Source: Sporanaerobium hydrogeniformans (GTDB taxonomy: Bacteria > Bacillota > Clostridia > Lachnospirales > Cellulosilyticaceae). Taken from it: DNA of 64,000 nt. The stretch spans positions 62,001 through 126,000 of the forward strand of contig NZ_PEDL01000005.1 of the NCBI RefSeq assembly GCF_002735925.1. Reading direction: 5' to 3'. Position numbers and translations under genes: made by a program. Numbering within the stretch: the first letter of the stretch is position 1; each line of letters starts with the position of its first letter. This document shows positions 54,057 through 62,836 of the stretch, in pieces. The notes beneath the pieces are model-generated. The model did not search any database, was not told where the DNA came from, and was given only the letters and a program-made list of their open reading frames with translations.

Positions 54057-55046
54057 ATGTCATTTATTGAAGATATTAAAGCAAGAGCAAAAAGTAATAA
54101 AAAAACAATTGTATTACCTGAAACAACAGATATACGTACTTTGAAAGCAGCCCACCTTGTATTGCAAGAAGAGATTGCTAATGTAATTCTCATTGGTGAT
54201 GCAGCTGAAATTCAAGATAAAGCAGAAGGCTTAGATCTTAGCCAAGCGGAAATTATAAATCCTAAAACATTTGAAGAAATGGATACGTATATAACAGAGC
54301 TTGTAAAACTAAGAGAGAAAAAAGGAATGACAATTGAAAAAGCAAATCAACTCTTACATAACGATCCTTTATTCCTAGGCGTTATGATGGTTAAACAAGG
54401 TAAAGCAGATGGGATGGTAGCAGGTGCAATTAATGCAACTGCAGATGTACTTAGACCTTCTCTTCAAATTCTAAAAACAGCACCTAATACAAAACTTGTT
54501 TCAGCTTTCTTTGTAATGGTGGTACCAGACTGTGACATGGGGGCTAATGGTACCTTTATTTTCTCTGATGCAGGCCTTAACCAAAATCCTAATTCAGAAG
54601 AGCTAGCAGCTATTGCGCAAAGTTCAGCTAAAAGCTTTAGTCAGCTTGTAGGACAAGAGCCTGTTGTAGCTATGCTTTCTCATTCTACTTATGGTAGTGC
54701 AAAACATGCAGATGTGGATAAAGTAGTAGAAGCAACTCGTATTGCAAAAATGGAAGCACCTGACTTAAAAGTAGATGGGGAGCTACAATTAGATGCAGCA
54801 ATTGTAGCATCTGTTGGTAAAGCTAAGGCACCATCTAGTTCAGTAGCAGGACAGGCTAATGTCCTTATCTTCCCTGATTTAGATGCAGGTAATATTGGGT
54901 ATAAATTAGTGCAAAGGCTTGCAAAAGCAGAAGCTTATGGACCTATTACACAAGGTATTGCAAAACCTGTTAATGATCTTTCAAGAGGCTGTTCAGCAGA
55001 AGATATTGTAGGTGTTGTAGCGATTACAGCTGTTCAAGCACAATAA
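54057..55046 (+). CDS. pta: Phosphate acetyltransferase
   Basis: A 329-residue short-form Pta, which converts acetyl-CoA and phosphate to acetyl phosphate. The family pattern is clear: KTIVLPETTDIRTLKAA at the start, FLGVMMVKQGKADGMVAGA, FVMVVPDCDMGANGTFIFSD, ARIAKMEAP-like TRIAKMEAPDLKVDGELQLD, and NVLIFPDLDAGNIGYKLVQRL near the end. The start ATG follows AAAGGGGTCATTGTAA. Together with ackA it yields ATP by acetate formation in anaerobic fermentation. Confidence 0.97.
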   Translation: MSFIEDIKARAKSNKKTIVLPETTDIRTLKAAHLVLQEEIANVILIGDAAEIQDKAEGLDLSQAEIINPKTFEEMDTYITELVKLREKKGMTIEKANQLLHNDPLFLGVMMVKQGKADGMVAGAINATADVLRPSLQILKTAPNTKLVSAFFVMVVPDCDMGANGTFIFSDAGLNQNPNSEELAAIAQSSAKSFSQLVGQEPVVAMLSHSTYGSAKHADVDKVVEATRIAKMEAPDLKVDGELQLDAAIVASVGKAKAPSSSVAGQANVLIFPDLDAGNIGYKLVQRLAKAEAYGPITQGIAKPVNDLSRGCSAEDIVGVVAITAVQAQ

Positions 55047-55081
55047 ATTAGTAGATAAAATTAAAGGAGTGGAAACTAAAA

Positions 55082-56275
55082 ATGAACGTATTAGTTGTAA
55101 ACTGTGGGAGTTCTTCCCTTAAATATCAATTATTAAACATGGATAATGAGTCTGTTATTGCAAAAGGAATTTGTGAACGCATTGGTATTGATGGTTCTTT
55201 CATCAAACATACAACAGAAGGGCAAGACTCTGTAAAAGTAGTAGTAGATTTTCCTAATCATAAAGTAGCACTTGAAAAGATGCTTGCTATGTTAACGCAA
55301 GGTGAAACAGCTTGTGTTAAACCAGAAGAGATTAATGTTGTAGGTCACCGTGTTGTACATGGTGGGGAAAAATTCAATGGTTCTGTTATTATTACTGAGG
55401 AAGTTGAGAAAGCAATTGAAGAGTGTAGTTCACTTGCACCCCTTCATAATCCAGCTAACTTACTAGGAATTGACGCGTGCCGCGAACTGATGCCTAATGT
55501 ACCAATGGTAGGTGTATTTGATACAGCCTTTCATCAAACAATGGCGAAAAGTGCTTATATGTATGCTATCCCACAAGAATATTACAAAAAGTATGGTATC
55601 CGTAAATATGGTTTCCATGGAACTTCTCATAAATATGTTTCTGAAAGAGCAGCACAGATGCTTGGTAAACCTCTTGAGGAAACCAAAACTATCGTTTGCC
55701 ATTTAGGAAATGGGGCAAGTATTTGTGCAGTAGATGGTGGAAAATCTGTTGAAACAACAATGGGATTTACACCACTTGCAGGACTTATCATGGGAACACG
55801 TTCAGGGGATATCGATCCAGCTATCGTAACGTTCCTTATGGAAAAAGAAGGTCTATCTGCTAAAGAAATAGATACTATTTTAAACAAAAAGTCAGGTGTT
55901 GAAGCACTTTCTGAGTTATCAAGTGACTTCCGTGAAATTGAAGATGGCGTTGTAGCTGGCGATCCAGCTTGTCGTTTTACAATGGATGCTTATCAACATA
56001 GAGTAGTAGCTTATATTGGTGCTTATGCAGCACTTATGAATGGTGTAGATGCCATTGCCTTTGCAGGTGGACTTGGTGAAAACAATGCTATTATGCGTGA
56101 AGAAATTGCTAATATGCTTACTTGGTTAGGTGTTGAAATTGACCCAGAAAAAAATAAATGCCGTGGGGTAGAAAGAGATTTAACAAAGCCATCTTCAAAA
56201 GTAAAAATGCTTCTTATCCCTACAAATGAAGAGTTAATGATTGCAAGAGATGCTGTGACATTAGTTGCTAAATAA
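55082..56275 (+). CDS. ackA: Acetate kinase
   Basis: A 397-residue acetate kinase, making acetate and ATP from acetyl phosphate. VLVVNCGSSSLKYQLL is at residues 3-18, HRVVHGGEKF and PLAPLHNP-like SLAPLHNPANL follow, GVFDTAFHQTM, YGFHGTSHKYVS, CHLGNGASICAV (about 207), TMGFTPLAGLIMGTRSGDID and FAGGLGENNA complete the ASKHA fold. It lies 35 bases after pta behind AAAGGAGTGGAAACTAAA and is in the same operon. Confidence 0.97.
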   Translation: MNVLVVNCGSSSLKYQLLNMDNESVIAKGICERIGIDGSFIKHTTEGQDSVKVVVDFPNHKVALEKMLAMLTQGETACVKPEEINVVGHRVVHGGEKFNGSVIITEEVEKAIEECSSLAPLHNPANLLGIDACRELMPNVPMVGVFDTAFHQTMAKSAYMYAIPQEYYKKYGIRKYGFHGTSHKYVSERAAQMLGKPLEETKTIVCHLGNGASICAVDGGKSVETTMGFTPLAGLIMGTRSGDIDPAIVTFLMEKEGLSAKEIDTILNKKSGVEALSELSSDFREIEDGVVAGDPACRFTMDAYQHRVVAYIGAYAALMNGVDAIAFAGGLGENNAIMREEIANMLTWLGVEIDPEKNKCRGVERDLTKPSSKVKMLLIPTNEELMIARDAVTLVAK

Positions 56276-56279
56276 GTCA

Positions 56280-56308
56280 TTGACAAATAATCCTAAGCTA
56301 TGTATAAT
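56280..56308 (+). promoter_or_regulatory. Consensus promoter of yceD-rpmF
   Basis: TTGACA (56280-56285), a 17-bp spacer and TATAAT (56303-56308) form a perfect sigma-A promoter just after ackA, fitting strong expression of a ribosomal protein operon. Confidence 0.88.
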
Positions 56309-56338
56309 TACAGAAGTGTTACTTAATGGAGTGAAAAA

Positions 56339-56848
56339 ATGAAGATTGATATCCATGAACTTTTAAACAAGTCGGAAATTGTCTTTAGAGGTGAAGAAGT
56401 CATTAGTCTTCTTGAACACAATTTATCTGACCAAACACATGACTACAAAGTAAATGTGGAAGGAAAAGTGACGAAGCAAGGCAACCGCTACTTGGTCCAA
56501 GGAACATTATCTTCTACATTAAAACTGTTATGTGACCGTTGTATGAAAGAAGTTGAATATCCTATTCATACGGAATTATACAGGGTATTTTCATCTGATT
56601 TGAATGAACAACATCAAGATGAGGATGTTACTCCGTTAACAGAGTCAAGTGTTGATTTGTCAGATGCGATTAACGAAGCAATTGCCTTGGAAATTCCAAT
56701 GAAGGTACTTTGCAAAGAGGATTGTAAAGGGATCTGTCATGCATGTGGACAAGACTTAAATGTGACGTCTTGTACTTGTGAAAAAGCAGACATAGACCCA
56801 AGACTTGAAAAGTTAAAAAATATTTTTCACCCTCAGAGTGAAGAGTAG
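56339..56848 (+). CDS. yceD: DUF177/YceD-family protein
   Basis: A 169-residue DUF177 protein (YceD; YlbN in B. subtilis). Relatives are linked to 23S rRNA accumulation and always lie before rpmF. The Cys-containing middle CDRCMKEVEYPIHTELYRVF is typical, and Cys residues in CKEDCKGICHACGQDLNVTS and CTCEK near the end resemble a metal site. The ATG at 56339 follows ATGGAGTGAAAA. A consensus promoter lies 30 bases upstream; rpmF follows after 20 bases. Confidence 0.9.
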   Translation: MKIDIHELLNKSEIVFRGEEVISLLEHNLSDQTHDYKVNVEGKVTKQGNRYLVQGTLSSTLKLLCDRCMKEVEYPIHTELYRVFSSDLNEQHQDEDVTPLTESSVDLSDAINEAIALEIPMKVLCKEDCKGICHACGQDLNVTSCTCEKADIDPRLEKLKNIFHPQSEE

Positions 56849-56868
56849 TATTAAGAGGAGGTGTTAAT

Positions 56869-57045
56869 ATGGCAGTGCCAAAAAGAAAGACATCGAAAGC
56901 TAGAAGAAATCAAAGACAAGCAAATTGGAAACTTTCTCCACTTAATTTAGTGAAATGCCCTAAATGTGGTGAATTAATGATGCCACACCGTGTATGTAAA
57001 GCTTGTGGTTCTTACGCTAATCGCGTTGTAGTAAAAGTAGATTAA
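56869..57045 (+). CDS. rpmF: Ribosomal protein bL32
   Basis: A 58-residue protein of the large ribosomal subunit. The sequence starts MAVPKRKTSKARRNQRQANW and holds a zinc ribbon with Cys pairs CPKC (residues 30-33) and CKAC (43-46), so this is the zinc-binding form. The start ATG has AAGAGGAGGTGTTAAT upstream. It is cotranscribed with yceD and ends at a strong terminator. Confidence 0.97.
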   Translation: MAVPKRKTSKARRNQRQANWKLSPLNLVKCPKCGELMMPHRVCKACGSYANRVVVKVD

Positions 57046-57051
57046 TTCCCT

Positions 57052-57078
57052 AAAAAGACAGCTTCTAGCTGTCTTTTT
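57052..57078 (+). terminator. Terminator after rpmF
   Basis: A perfect 11-bp stem AAAAAGACAGC / GCTGTCTTTTT (57052-57062 with 57068-57078) around TTCTA. Confidence 0.93.
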
Positions 57079-57136
57079 GTCTATTTAATTTCATGTATAT
57101 TTAATGGATGTAGAGAGAATGATAAGGATGATGCAA

Positions 57137-58138
57137 ATGTCAAGAATAGCTATAGATGTTATGGGTGGGGATAATGCCCCTTATGAAATAATAAAAGGGT
57201 GCGTGGAAGCAAGCAAAAACATTTCTTCTACGTTGGTTCTTGTAGGTAATGAACAAATCATTAGTGAGCAACTTAAGGGTGCTACTTATAATAAAGATAA
57301 AATAGAAATCATTCATGCAGAAGAAGTAATCACAATGGAAGATGCACCCGTACAAGCTATCCGTCAGAAAAAGCAATCTTCTATGGTAATTGGCCTAAAA
57401 CTTTTAAAGGATAAACAAGTGGATGGGTTTATTAGTGCAGGAAGTAGTGGTGCTCTCTTAACAGGAGCTACTTTAATTGTAGGGCGGATTCGTGGAGTGG
57501 ACCGTCCAGCTTTAGCACCGATTATCCCTACTAAGACAGGTTATAGTTTACTTATTGACTCAGGAGCCAATGCAGATGTTAAGCCAGGGTATTTAGTACA
57601 GTTTGCGCGTATGGGTTCTGTTTATATGAAATGCTGTATGGGGGTAGAGAAGCCTAAAGTAGGGCTTATCAATATAGGTGTTGAAGAAGAAAAAGGGAAT
57701 CAACTGACTAAAGAGGCATTTAAACTACTTTCTGAGGATACTCAAATAGCATTTTCGGGAAATATAGAGGCACGAGATATTCCATCAGGTAAAGTAGATG
57801 TTTTAGTGTGTGATGGATTCGTTGGTAATGTGGTATTAAAATTTATGGAGGGCTTTGGAGGCTGGATTTTATCTATGCTTAAAGCGGAATTTATGCGTAA
57901 TTTTAAAACAAAATTTGCTGCATTACTTTTAAAGAAAGGTATTTATACCATTAAAGATAAATTTAGTTATTCTACTAAAGGAGGGGCACCTTTCTTAGGA
58001 GTAAAAGGACTTGTGGTGAAAACACATGGTAGTTCCAAAGCCCAGGAGATTTATAGTACAATTTTTCAAACAGAAGGCTTTATACGTGAAGGGCTTATTG
58101 AAAAGCTAGAAAGTAATTTAAGTGAAAATATAAATTAA
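57137..58138 (+). CDS. plsX: Phosphate acyltransferase PlsX
   Basis: A 333-residue PlsX, which forms acyl phosphate from acyl-ACP for phospholipid synthesis. The N-terminus MSRIAIDVMGGDNAPYEII, DGFISAGSSGALLTGATLIVG, GYSLLIDSGANADVKPGYL and LVCDGFVGNVVLKFMEGFG are typical. I chose the ATG at 57137 with ATAAGG nine bases before it; upstream in-frame ATGs (57104, 57128, 57131) would add a tail not seen in the family. It is followed by acpP, whose product is its partner. Confidence 0.95.
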   Translation: MSRIAIDVMGGDNAPYEIIKGCVEASKNISSTLVLVGNEQIISEQLKGATYNKDKIEIIHAEEVITMEDAPVQAIRQKKQSSMVIGLKLLKDKQVDGFISAGSSGALLTGATLIVGRIRGVDRPALAPIIPTKTGYSLLIDSGANADVKPGYLVQFARMGSVYMKCCMGVEKPKVGLINIGVEEEKGNQLTKEAFKLLSEDTQIAFSGNIEARDIPSGKVDVLVCDGFVGNVVLKFMEGFGGWILSMLKAEFMRNFKTKFAALLLKKGIYTIKDKFSYSTKGGAPFLGVKGLVVKTHGSSKAQEIYSTIFQTEGFIREGLIEKLESNLSENIN

Positions 58139-58141
58139 ATA

Positions 58142-58170
58142 TTGACTAGCTCGTAACTATATAATATTAT
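58142..58170 (+). promoter_or_regulatory. Promoter of acpP
   Basis: TTGACT (58142-58147), a 17-bp spacer and TATTAT (58165-58170) lie about 32 bases before acpP. Confidence 0.7.
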
Positions 58171-58201
58171 CAAACTATAAATATTTATAAGAGGTGTTGA
58201 C

Positions 58202-58438
58202 ATGGTATTAGATAAAGTGAAAGAGATAATTAGTGAGCAATTTAATATTTCACAAGAAGAGGTAACAGCGTATACGTCTTTTACAGATGATTTAAATGCA
58301 GATTCTCTTGACATTTTTCAAATCATAATGGCAATAGAAGAAGAATACGAAATAGAAATTTCCAATGAGGATGCTGAAAAAGTATCTACAGTAGGAGAAG
58401 TTGTAGAATATATTAAAGAACAAACTGGATTAGAGTAA
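58202..58438 (+). CDS. acpP: Acyl carrier protein
   Basis: A 78-residue acidic acyl carrier protein of fatty acid synthesis. The phosphopantetheine Ser is residue 35 in [20 protein letters not shown]. The usual DSLD-x-V/T is DSLDIFQ here, still a normal variant. Four helices are expected. It lies between plsX and rnc, the common Firmicute order, with its own promoter and a hairpin terminator. Confidence 0.95.
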   Translation: MVLDKVKEIISEQFNISQEEVTAYTSFTDDLNADSLDIFQIIMAIEEEYEIEISNEDAEKVSTVGEVVEYIKEQTGLE

Positions 58439-58440
58439 TG

Positions 58441-58466
58441 AAAGGGCCTCGCATAGCGAGCTTTTT
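58441..58466 (+). terminator. Terminator after acpP
   Basis: CTCGC (58448-58452) pairs with GCGAG (58456-58460), extended by outer G-U and A-T pairs, followed by CTTTTT (58461-58466). Confidence 0.75.
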
Positions 58467-58502
58467 AGTATATGAAAAGACATAGGATAAGGAGATAAAT
58501 GC

Positions 58503-59225
58503 ATGGGAAGAAAAATAAATCCAGAAAATCAAATACAAGTAATGGAACGCCTACAAGAAGTAATAGGTTACGTATTCAAAGAACCTTTGACTTTGAGAGA
58601 GGCCTTAACACATAGTTCATATGCTAATGAACATCGTCATAAGGGTTTAAAAGATAATGAAAGACTTGAATTTTTAGGCGATGCTATTTTAGACCTTATT
58701 ATTAGTGAGTATTTATTTAGGAAATGCAAGGCAATGCCTGAGGGGGACTTGTCTAAAATAAGAGCTAGTATTGTTTGTGAAGGTTCTCTTGCTCAAACTG
58801 CCAAGATATTGCAGCTAGGAGATTATTTGCAGCTTGGCAAAGGAGAAGAAATGACCGGTGGAAAAACAAGGGCTTCTTTATTGGCAGATGCTTTTGAAGC
58901 ATTAACAGGGGCTATTTTTTTAGATGGTGGGTTTGAGCAGGCTAAAGCTTTTTTGGAAAAGACTCTGGTAAAGGAAGTAGAAAAGTTAGGACCACTAGAG
59001 GATTTATATAAAGATTATAAGACACTTCTTCAAGAGCATATTCAAAAGGAAAGTACGACCCCTCTTATTTATGAAGTGACAGGTGAAGATGGACCGGACC
59101 ATGATAAAAACTTTTATGTAGAGGTTTATCATGATACAATATGTCTTGGAAAGGGTGTCGGTAAAAGTAAAAAAGAAGCTGAGCAGGATGCTGCAAAAAG
59201 GGCTCTTTATACAGTAAGACATTAG
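58503..59225 (+). CDS. rnc: Ribonuclease III
   Basis: A 240-residue RNase III, which cuts double-stranded RNA and processes rRNA. The catalytic signature NERLEFLGDAILDLIISEYL is at about residues 53-72, the second acidic cluster DAFEALTGAIFLDGG at about 125-139, and the C-terminal dsRNA-binding domain (YKTLLQEHIQKES ... GKGVGKSKKEAEQDAAKRAL) at 168-236. The ATG follows AAGGAGATAAATGC. smc starts 9 bases after its stop. Confidence 0.97.
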   Translation: MGRKINPENQIQVMERLQEVIGYVFKEPLTLREALTHSSYANEHRHKGLKDNERLEFLGDAILDLIISEYLFRKCKAMPEGDLSKIRASIVCEGSLAQTAKILQLGDYLQLGKGEEMTGGKTRASLLADAFEALTGAIFLDGGFEQAKAFLEKTLVKEVEKLGPLEDLYKDYKTLLQEHIQKESTTPLIYEVTGEDGPDHDKNFYVEVYHDTICLGKGVGKSKKEAEQDAAKRALYTVRH

Positions 59226-59234
59226 AGGTGGAGT

Positions 59235-62200
59235 ATGTACCTAGATAATATAGAGATTCATGGCTTTAAATCTTTTGGAGATGCCGTGAAATTAAATATT
59301 CCCCATGGAATTACAGGGGTTATTGGTCCGAATGGAAGTGGAAAAAGCAATGTAGCGGATGCTATTAGATGGGTATTAGGGGAACAAAGTGCAAAAAGTT
59401 TACGTGGAAGTAAAATGGAAGATATTATTTTTGCAGGAACCTCAAAGCGTAAATCCTTAGGTTATGCAGAAGTAGCGATGGTTATTAAAAATCCTAATAA
59501 AATCATGTCTATAGATTACTCGGATGTAGTGATCAAAAGACGCATTTACCGTTCAGGGGAGAGCGAATACTTTATTAATGGAAGTCAGTGTCGTTTAAAA
59601 GATATACAAGAACTTTTTATGGATACAGGGGTGGGGAAAGAAGGTTATTCCATTATAGGACAAGGTCAAATTGATAGAGTACTTAGTTCTAAACCAGAAG
59701 AACGTCGTACACTTTTTGAAGAGGCAGCAGGAATTTATAAATACAAGGTAAGACGCCTAGAAGCTGAAAAGAAACTTGACAAAGAAAGAGAAAACTTAAC
59801 ACGTGTAAAAGATATTCTAAGTGAAATTGAAGGACGTTTAGAACCTTTAGAGAAAGAAGCTGAAAAAACAAAGCAATTTTTGCGCCTCAAGGAAGAATTA
59901 AAAACATTAGAGCTTACTATCTTTTTGCATGAGGTAGACCGCTTAGAGCAAGAACTTACTACATTAAAATTAAATAGTAAAAATCTACAAGAAGAAAATC
60001 AACAAGTTACCTTAGAGAAAGAAAACTTAAATATAAAAAATGTGGCTTATAAGAGACAAAAGAGTGAGTTGTATGAAAATATTGAAAAACTTATTGAACA
60101 AATAGCTTTAATTGAAAAAGAAGAAGAAAAAAAGAATAGCCAAATAGAACTCAATAAGGAGCGTATGCTTCATACAGAAAAACTTCTGACTCAGCTTAAA
60201 GAGGACCAGGAGAAGCAGGAAGCTACTCATAAGAATCAGCAAGAAAAAATAGCTTTATTTGAAACCAAAAGTACTGCCTTAGAAATGGAAAAAGCTTCAA
60301 AAGAAGCTGTTTTAAAAGAAGCAGAAGAAGCATTTATGATACTTAATAAAGAGTTAGAAAATATGGAAGGTACTATTGATATATCTAAGGCTGAATTTTA
60401 TAAAAAACTAAGAGAAATGGATGCTTTTAAAGCAGAAATTCAAAAGAATAGTAGTGTGGAAAGTCAGCTTGATTATCGCATAGCTCAAATTACAGAAAAT
60501 ATTGCGATTATGAATAGTGAGATCCAACATGAAGAGGTGCATATCAGCGTACTTGAACAAAAAGTGCAGCAAGTAGATGGGCAAATACGTCTTTCTAAGG
60601 AACGGTTAGTAGAGGAAGAAAGTACTAAAAAAGATCTAGAAATACAATATGAAACGCAAAATCAAAAGACAATTGTCAACGAGCAAAATCTTATGCAAGC
60701 TACTAGACAATTGAAGTGGCTTCAAACTATTAAAGCAGAACACGAAGGCTATTTTGCAAGTGTGAAGCAAGTTTTAAAGCAAGTAGCAGAAGAGCCTAAA
60801 AAGTGGTCAGGCATTATAGGGGTAGTAGGAGAGATTATTGAGGTACCTCAAAAATACGAAACCGCTATTGTCACAGCGCTAGGTGGGGCTATCCAATACA
60901 TAGTGACTGAGACAGAACAAACGGCAAAAAACATGATTAGATTCATGAAACAAAAAAATATTTCAAGAGTGACTTTTTTGCCTAAAGATACAATGGCAAG
61001 TGGAAATGACATTAACGAACCGAGTATGCTACAAGAAGAAGGTTTTTTAGGTGTGGCTAGTCATTTAGTTACTTATGAAAAGAGTTATGATGCCATTATA
61101 CAATCTTTATTAGGACGAATTCTAATAGTTGATAATATGGATAATGCTTCCCGTATTGCTAAGAAATATCACTATAGGTATAAATTAGTGACACTAGAAG
61201 GGGAAATTTTTAATGCAGGTGGAGCTTTAAGTGGAGGTAGCACTAAAAATCAAAGCAATAATATTTTTTCACGTAATCGTGAAATTAAAGGTTTAGAAGA
61301 AAAAGTAAAAGATTGTACAAAAGAAGCAAAACTGTATAAAGAAAGTTTAGAGCAACTTAAGGAGCAGTTATTAAATGTTCAAATGAATTGGGAAAATTGT
61401 AGACAGCATGTGCAAGTATTACAAGAAGAAGCTAATAATATTAATCTTGAACTAGAAAAAAAGAGACATGCCCTAAGGCTTATTAAAGGTAATCAAATTC
61501 AGCTGATAACAGAACGGAATAATTTAGAAGAACAATTAGAAAAATTAAAACAAATAAATGGAACTATTGAAGAAAAATTAGAGTTTTTACAAGAAACGAT
61601 TGGTCAAGAAGAACGTTCTATTACTACTTTAGAAGGTCGCTTAACACAACTTAAAGAACAAAAGGAAAAGGCTTTACAAGAGGTAACAGAAAAGAAAATT
61701 AGTTTATCAGTGACAGAACAAAATAGAATTTATCTTAAACAGCAACTTTTAGATTTGCAGGAACAATTAGTACAACATTCAGCCAAAGAGGTAGAGGTAG
61801 AAGAACTATTAAGAAGCTATGAAGAAGAAAAAGAAAAGCTTTTAAAGGCTAATGAAATGATTAGGATACAAATAACTACCTTAGAAGAGCAAAAGGAAAT
61901 CTGTCATTTCAAACGTCAGGAATACAATGTACTAAAAATAGAGTTAGAGAATCAAGAGCTCGAAATGGAAAAACAAATGGAAATTAATAATGAGCGTTTG
62001 GAAAAGCTAAGGGAAGAAAGATTTCGTTTAGATAACAAAAAAGAAAACTTAGAACTCCAAAAACAAACTTGGGGGAATACTATTTGGGAACAGTATGAAC
62101 TTACTTATAATCATGCACAGGCTTATAGACAGCCCTATACTCATATTGGAGAACTTAAAAAGACGAGTGCAGATATAAAATTTAAAATTAAGCAAATGGG

Positions 62201-62825
62201 AAGTGTAAATACCAATGCTATAGAAGAGTTTTCAGAAATCTCACAACGCTTTCATTTCCTAAATAATCAAAGGTTAGATATAGAAAAAGCAGAAATGACT
62301 CTTTTAGAGATGATTCAAAATCTTACGGAGCAAATGCAAGCTATCTTTAAAGTACAGTTTGAAAGTATTGCAAAAAACTTCTCAGTAGTTTTTAAAGAAC
62401 TATTTGGTGGTGGCGAGGCCTATTTGGAATTAACGAATCCTGAAAATATACTCGAATCAGGCATCGAGATTATTGCTATGCCACCAGGTAAAAAATTACA
62501 AAACATGACATTACTTTCAGGTGGCGAACGTACACTAACAGCTATTTCACTTATATTTGGTATTCTTACCTTAAAGCCATCCCCTTTTTGTGTGTTGGAT
62601 GAAATCGAAGCAGCCCTTGATGATGCTAATGTTATTCGGTTTGCAGACTACTTAAGTCGTCTTTCTCATGAAACTCAATTTATTGTTATTACACACAGAA
62701 AAGGAACAATGGAAAGGGCGAATACTCTTTATGGTGTAACAATGCAAGAACGAGGAGTATCTACTGTTTTATCTATTCAACTAGAAGAAGCAAAGGACTA
62801 TCTTGAAAATAAAAAGACTAGCTAG
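59235..62825 (+). CDS. smc: Chromosome partition protein SMC
   Basis: A 1196-residue SMC ATPase, the core of the condensin-like complex with ScpA and ScpB. Walker A GVIGPNGSGKSNVADAIRW is at about residues 28-46 and the Q-loop/first head runs to about 165. Long coiled coils enclose the hinge (about 505-660; GVVGEIIEVPQKYETAIVTA, GGALSGGSTKNQS). The C-terminal head has LLSGGERTLTAISLIFGIL (about 1093) and Walker B FCVLDEIEAALDDANVIRF. rnc-smc-ftsY is the standard order. Confidence 0.97.
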   Translation: MYLDNIEIHGFKSFGDAVKLNIPHGITGVIGPNGSGKSNVADAIRWVLGEQSAKSLRGSKMEDIIFAGTSKRKSLGYAEVAMVIKNPNKIMSIDYSDVVIKRRIYRSGESEYFINGSQCRLKDIQELFMDTGVGKEGYSIIGQGQIDRVLSSKPEERRTLFEEAAGIYKYKVRRLEAEKKLDKERENLTRVKDILSEIEGRLEPLEKEAEKTKQFLRLKEELKTLELTIFLHEVDRLEQELTTLKLNSKNLQEENQQVTLEKENLNIKNVAYKRQKSELYENIEKLIEQIALIEKEEEKKNSQIELNKERMLHTEKLLTQLKEDQEKQEATHKNQQEKIALFETKSTALEMEKASKEAVLKEAEEAFMILNKELENMEGTIDISKAEFYKKLREMDAFKAEIQKNSSVESQLDYRIAQITENIAIMNSEIQHEEVHISVLEQKVQQVDGQIRLSKERLVEEESTKKDLEIQYETQNQKTIVNEQNLMQATRQLKWLQTIKAEHEGYFASVKQVLKQVAEEPKKWSGIIGVVGEIIEVPQKYETAIVTALGGAIQYIVTETEQTAKNMIRFMKQKNISRVTFLPKDTMASGNDINEPSMLQEEGFLGVASHLVTYEKSYDAIIQSLLGRILIVDNMDNASRIAKKYHYRYKLVTLEGEIFNAGGALSGGSTKNQSNNIFSRNREIKGLEEKVKDCTKEAKLYKESLEQLKEQLLNVQMNWENCRQHVQVLQEEANNINLELEKKRHALRLIKGNQIQLITERNNLEEQLEKLKQINGTIEEKLEFLQETIGQEERSITTLEGRLTQLKEQKEKALQEVTEKKISLSVTEQNRIYLKQQLLDLQEQLVQHSAKEVEVEELLRSYEEEKEKLLKANEMIRIQITTLEEQKEICHFKRQEYNVLKIELENQELEMEKQMEINNERLEKLREERFRLDNKKENLELQKQTWGNTIWEQYELTYNHAQAYRQPYTHIGELKKTSADIKFKIKQMGSVNTNAIEEFSEISQRFHFLNNQRLDIEKAEMTLLEMIQNLTEQMQAIFKVQFESIAKNFSVVFKELFGGGEAYLELTNPENILESGIEIIAMPPGKKLQNMTLLSGGERTLTAISLIFGILTLKPSPFCVLDEIEAALDDANVIRFADYLSRLSHETQFIVITHRKGTMERANTLYGVTMQERGVSTVLSIQLEEAKDYLENKKTS

Positions 62826-62836
62826 GAGGAACAAGT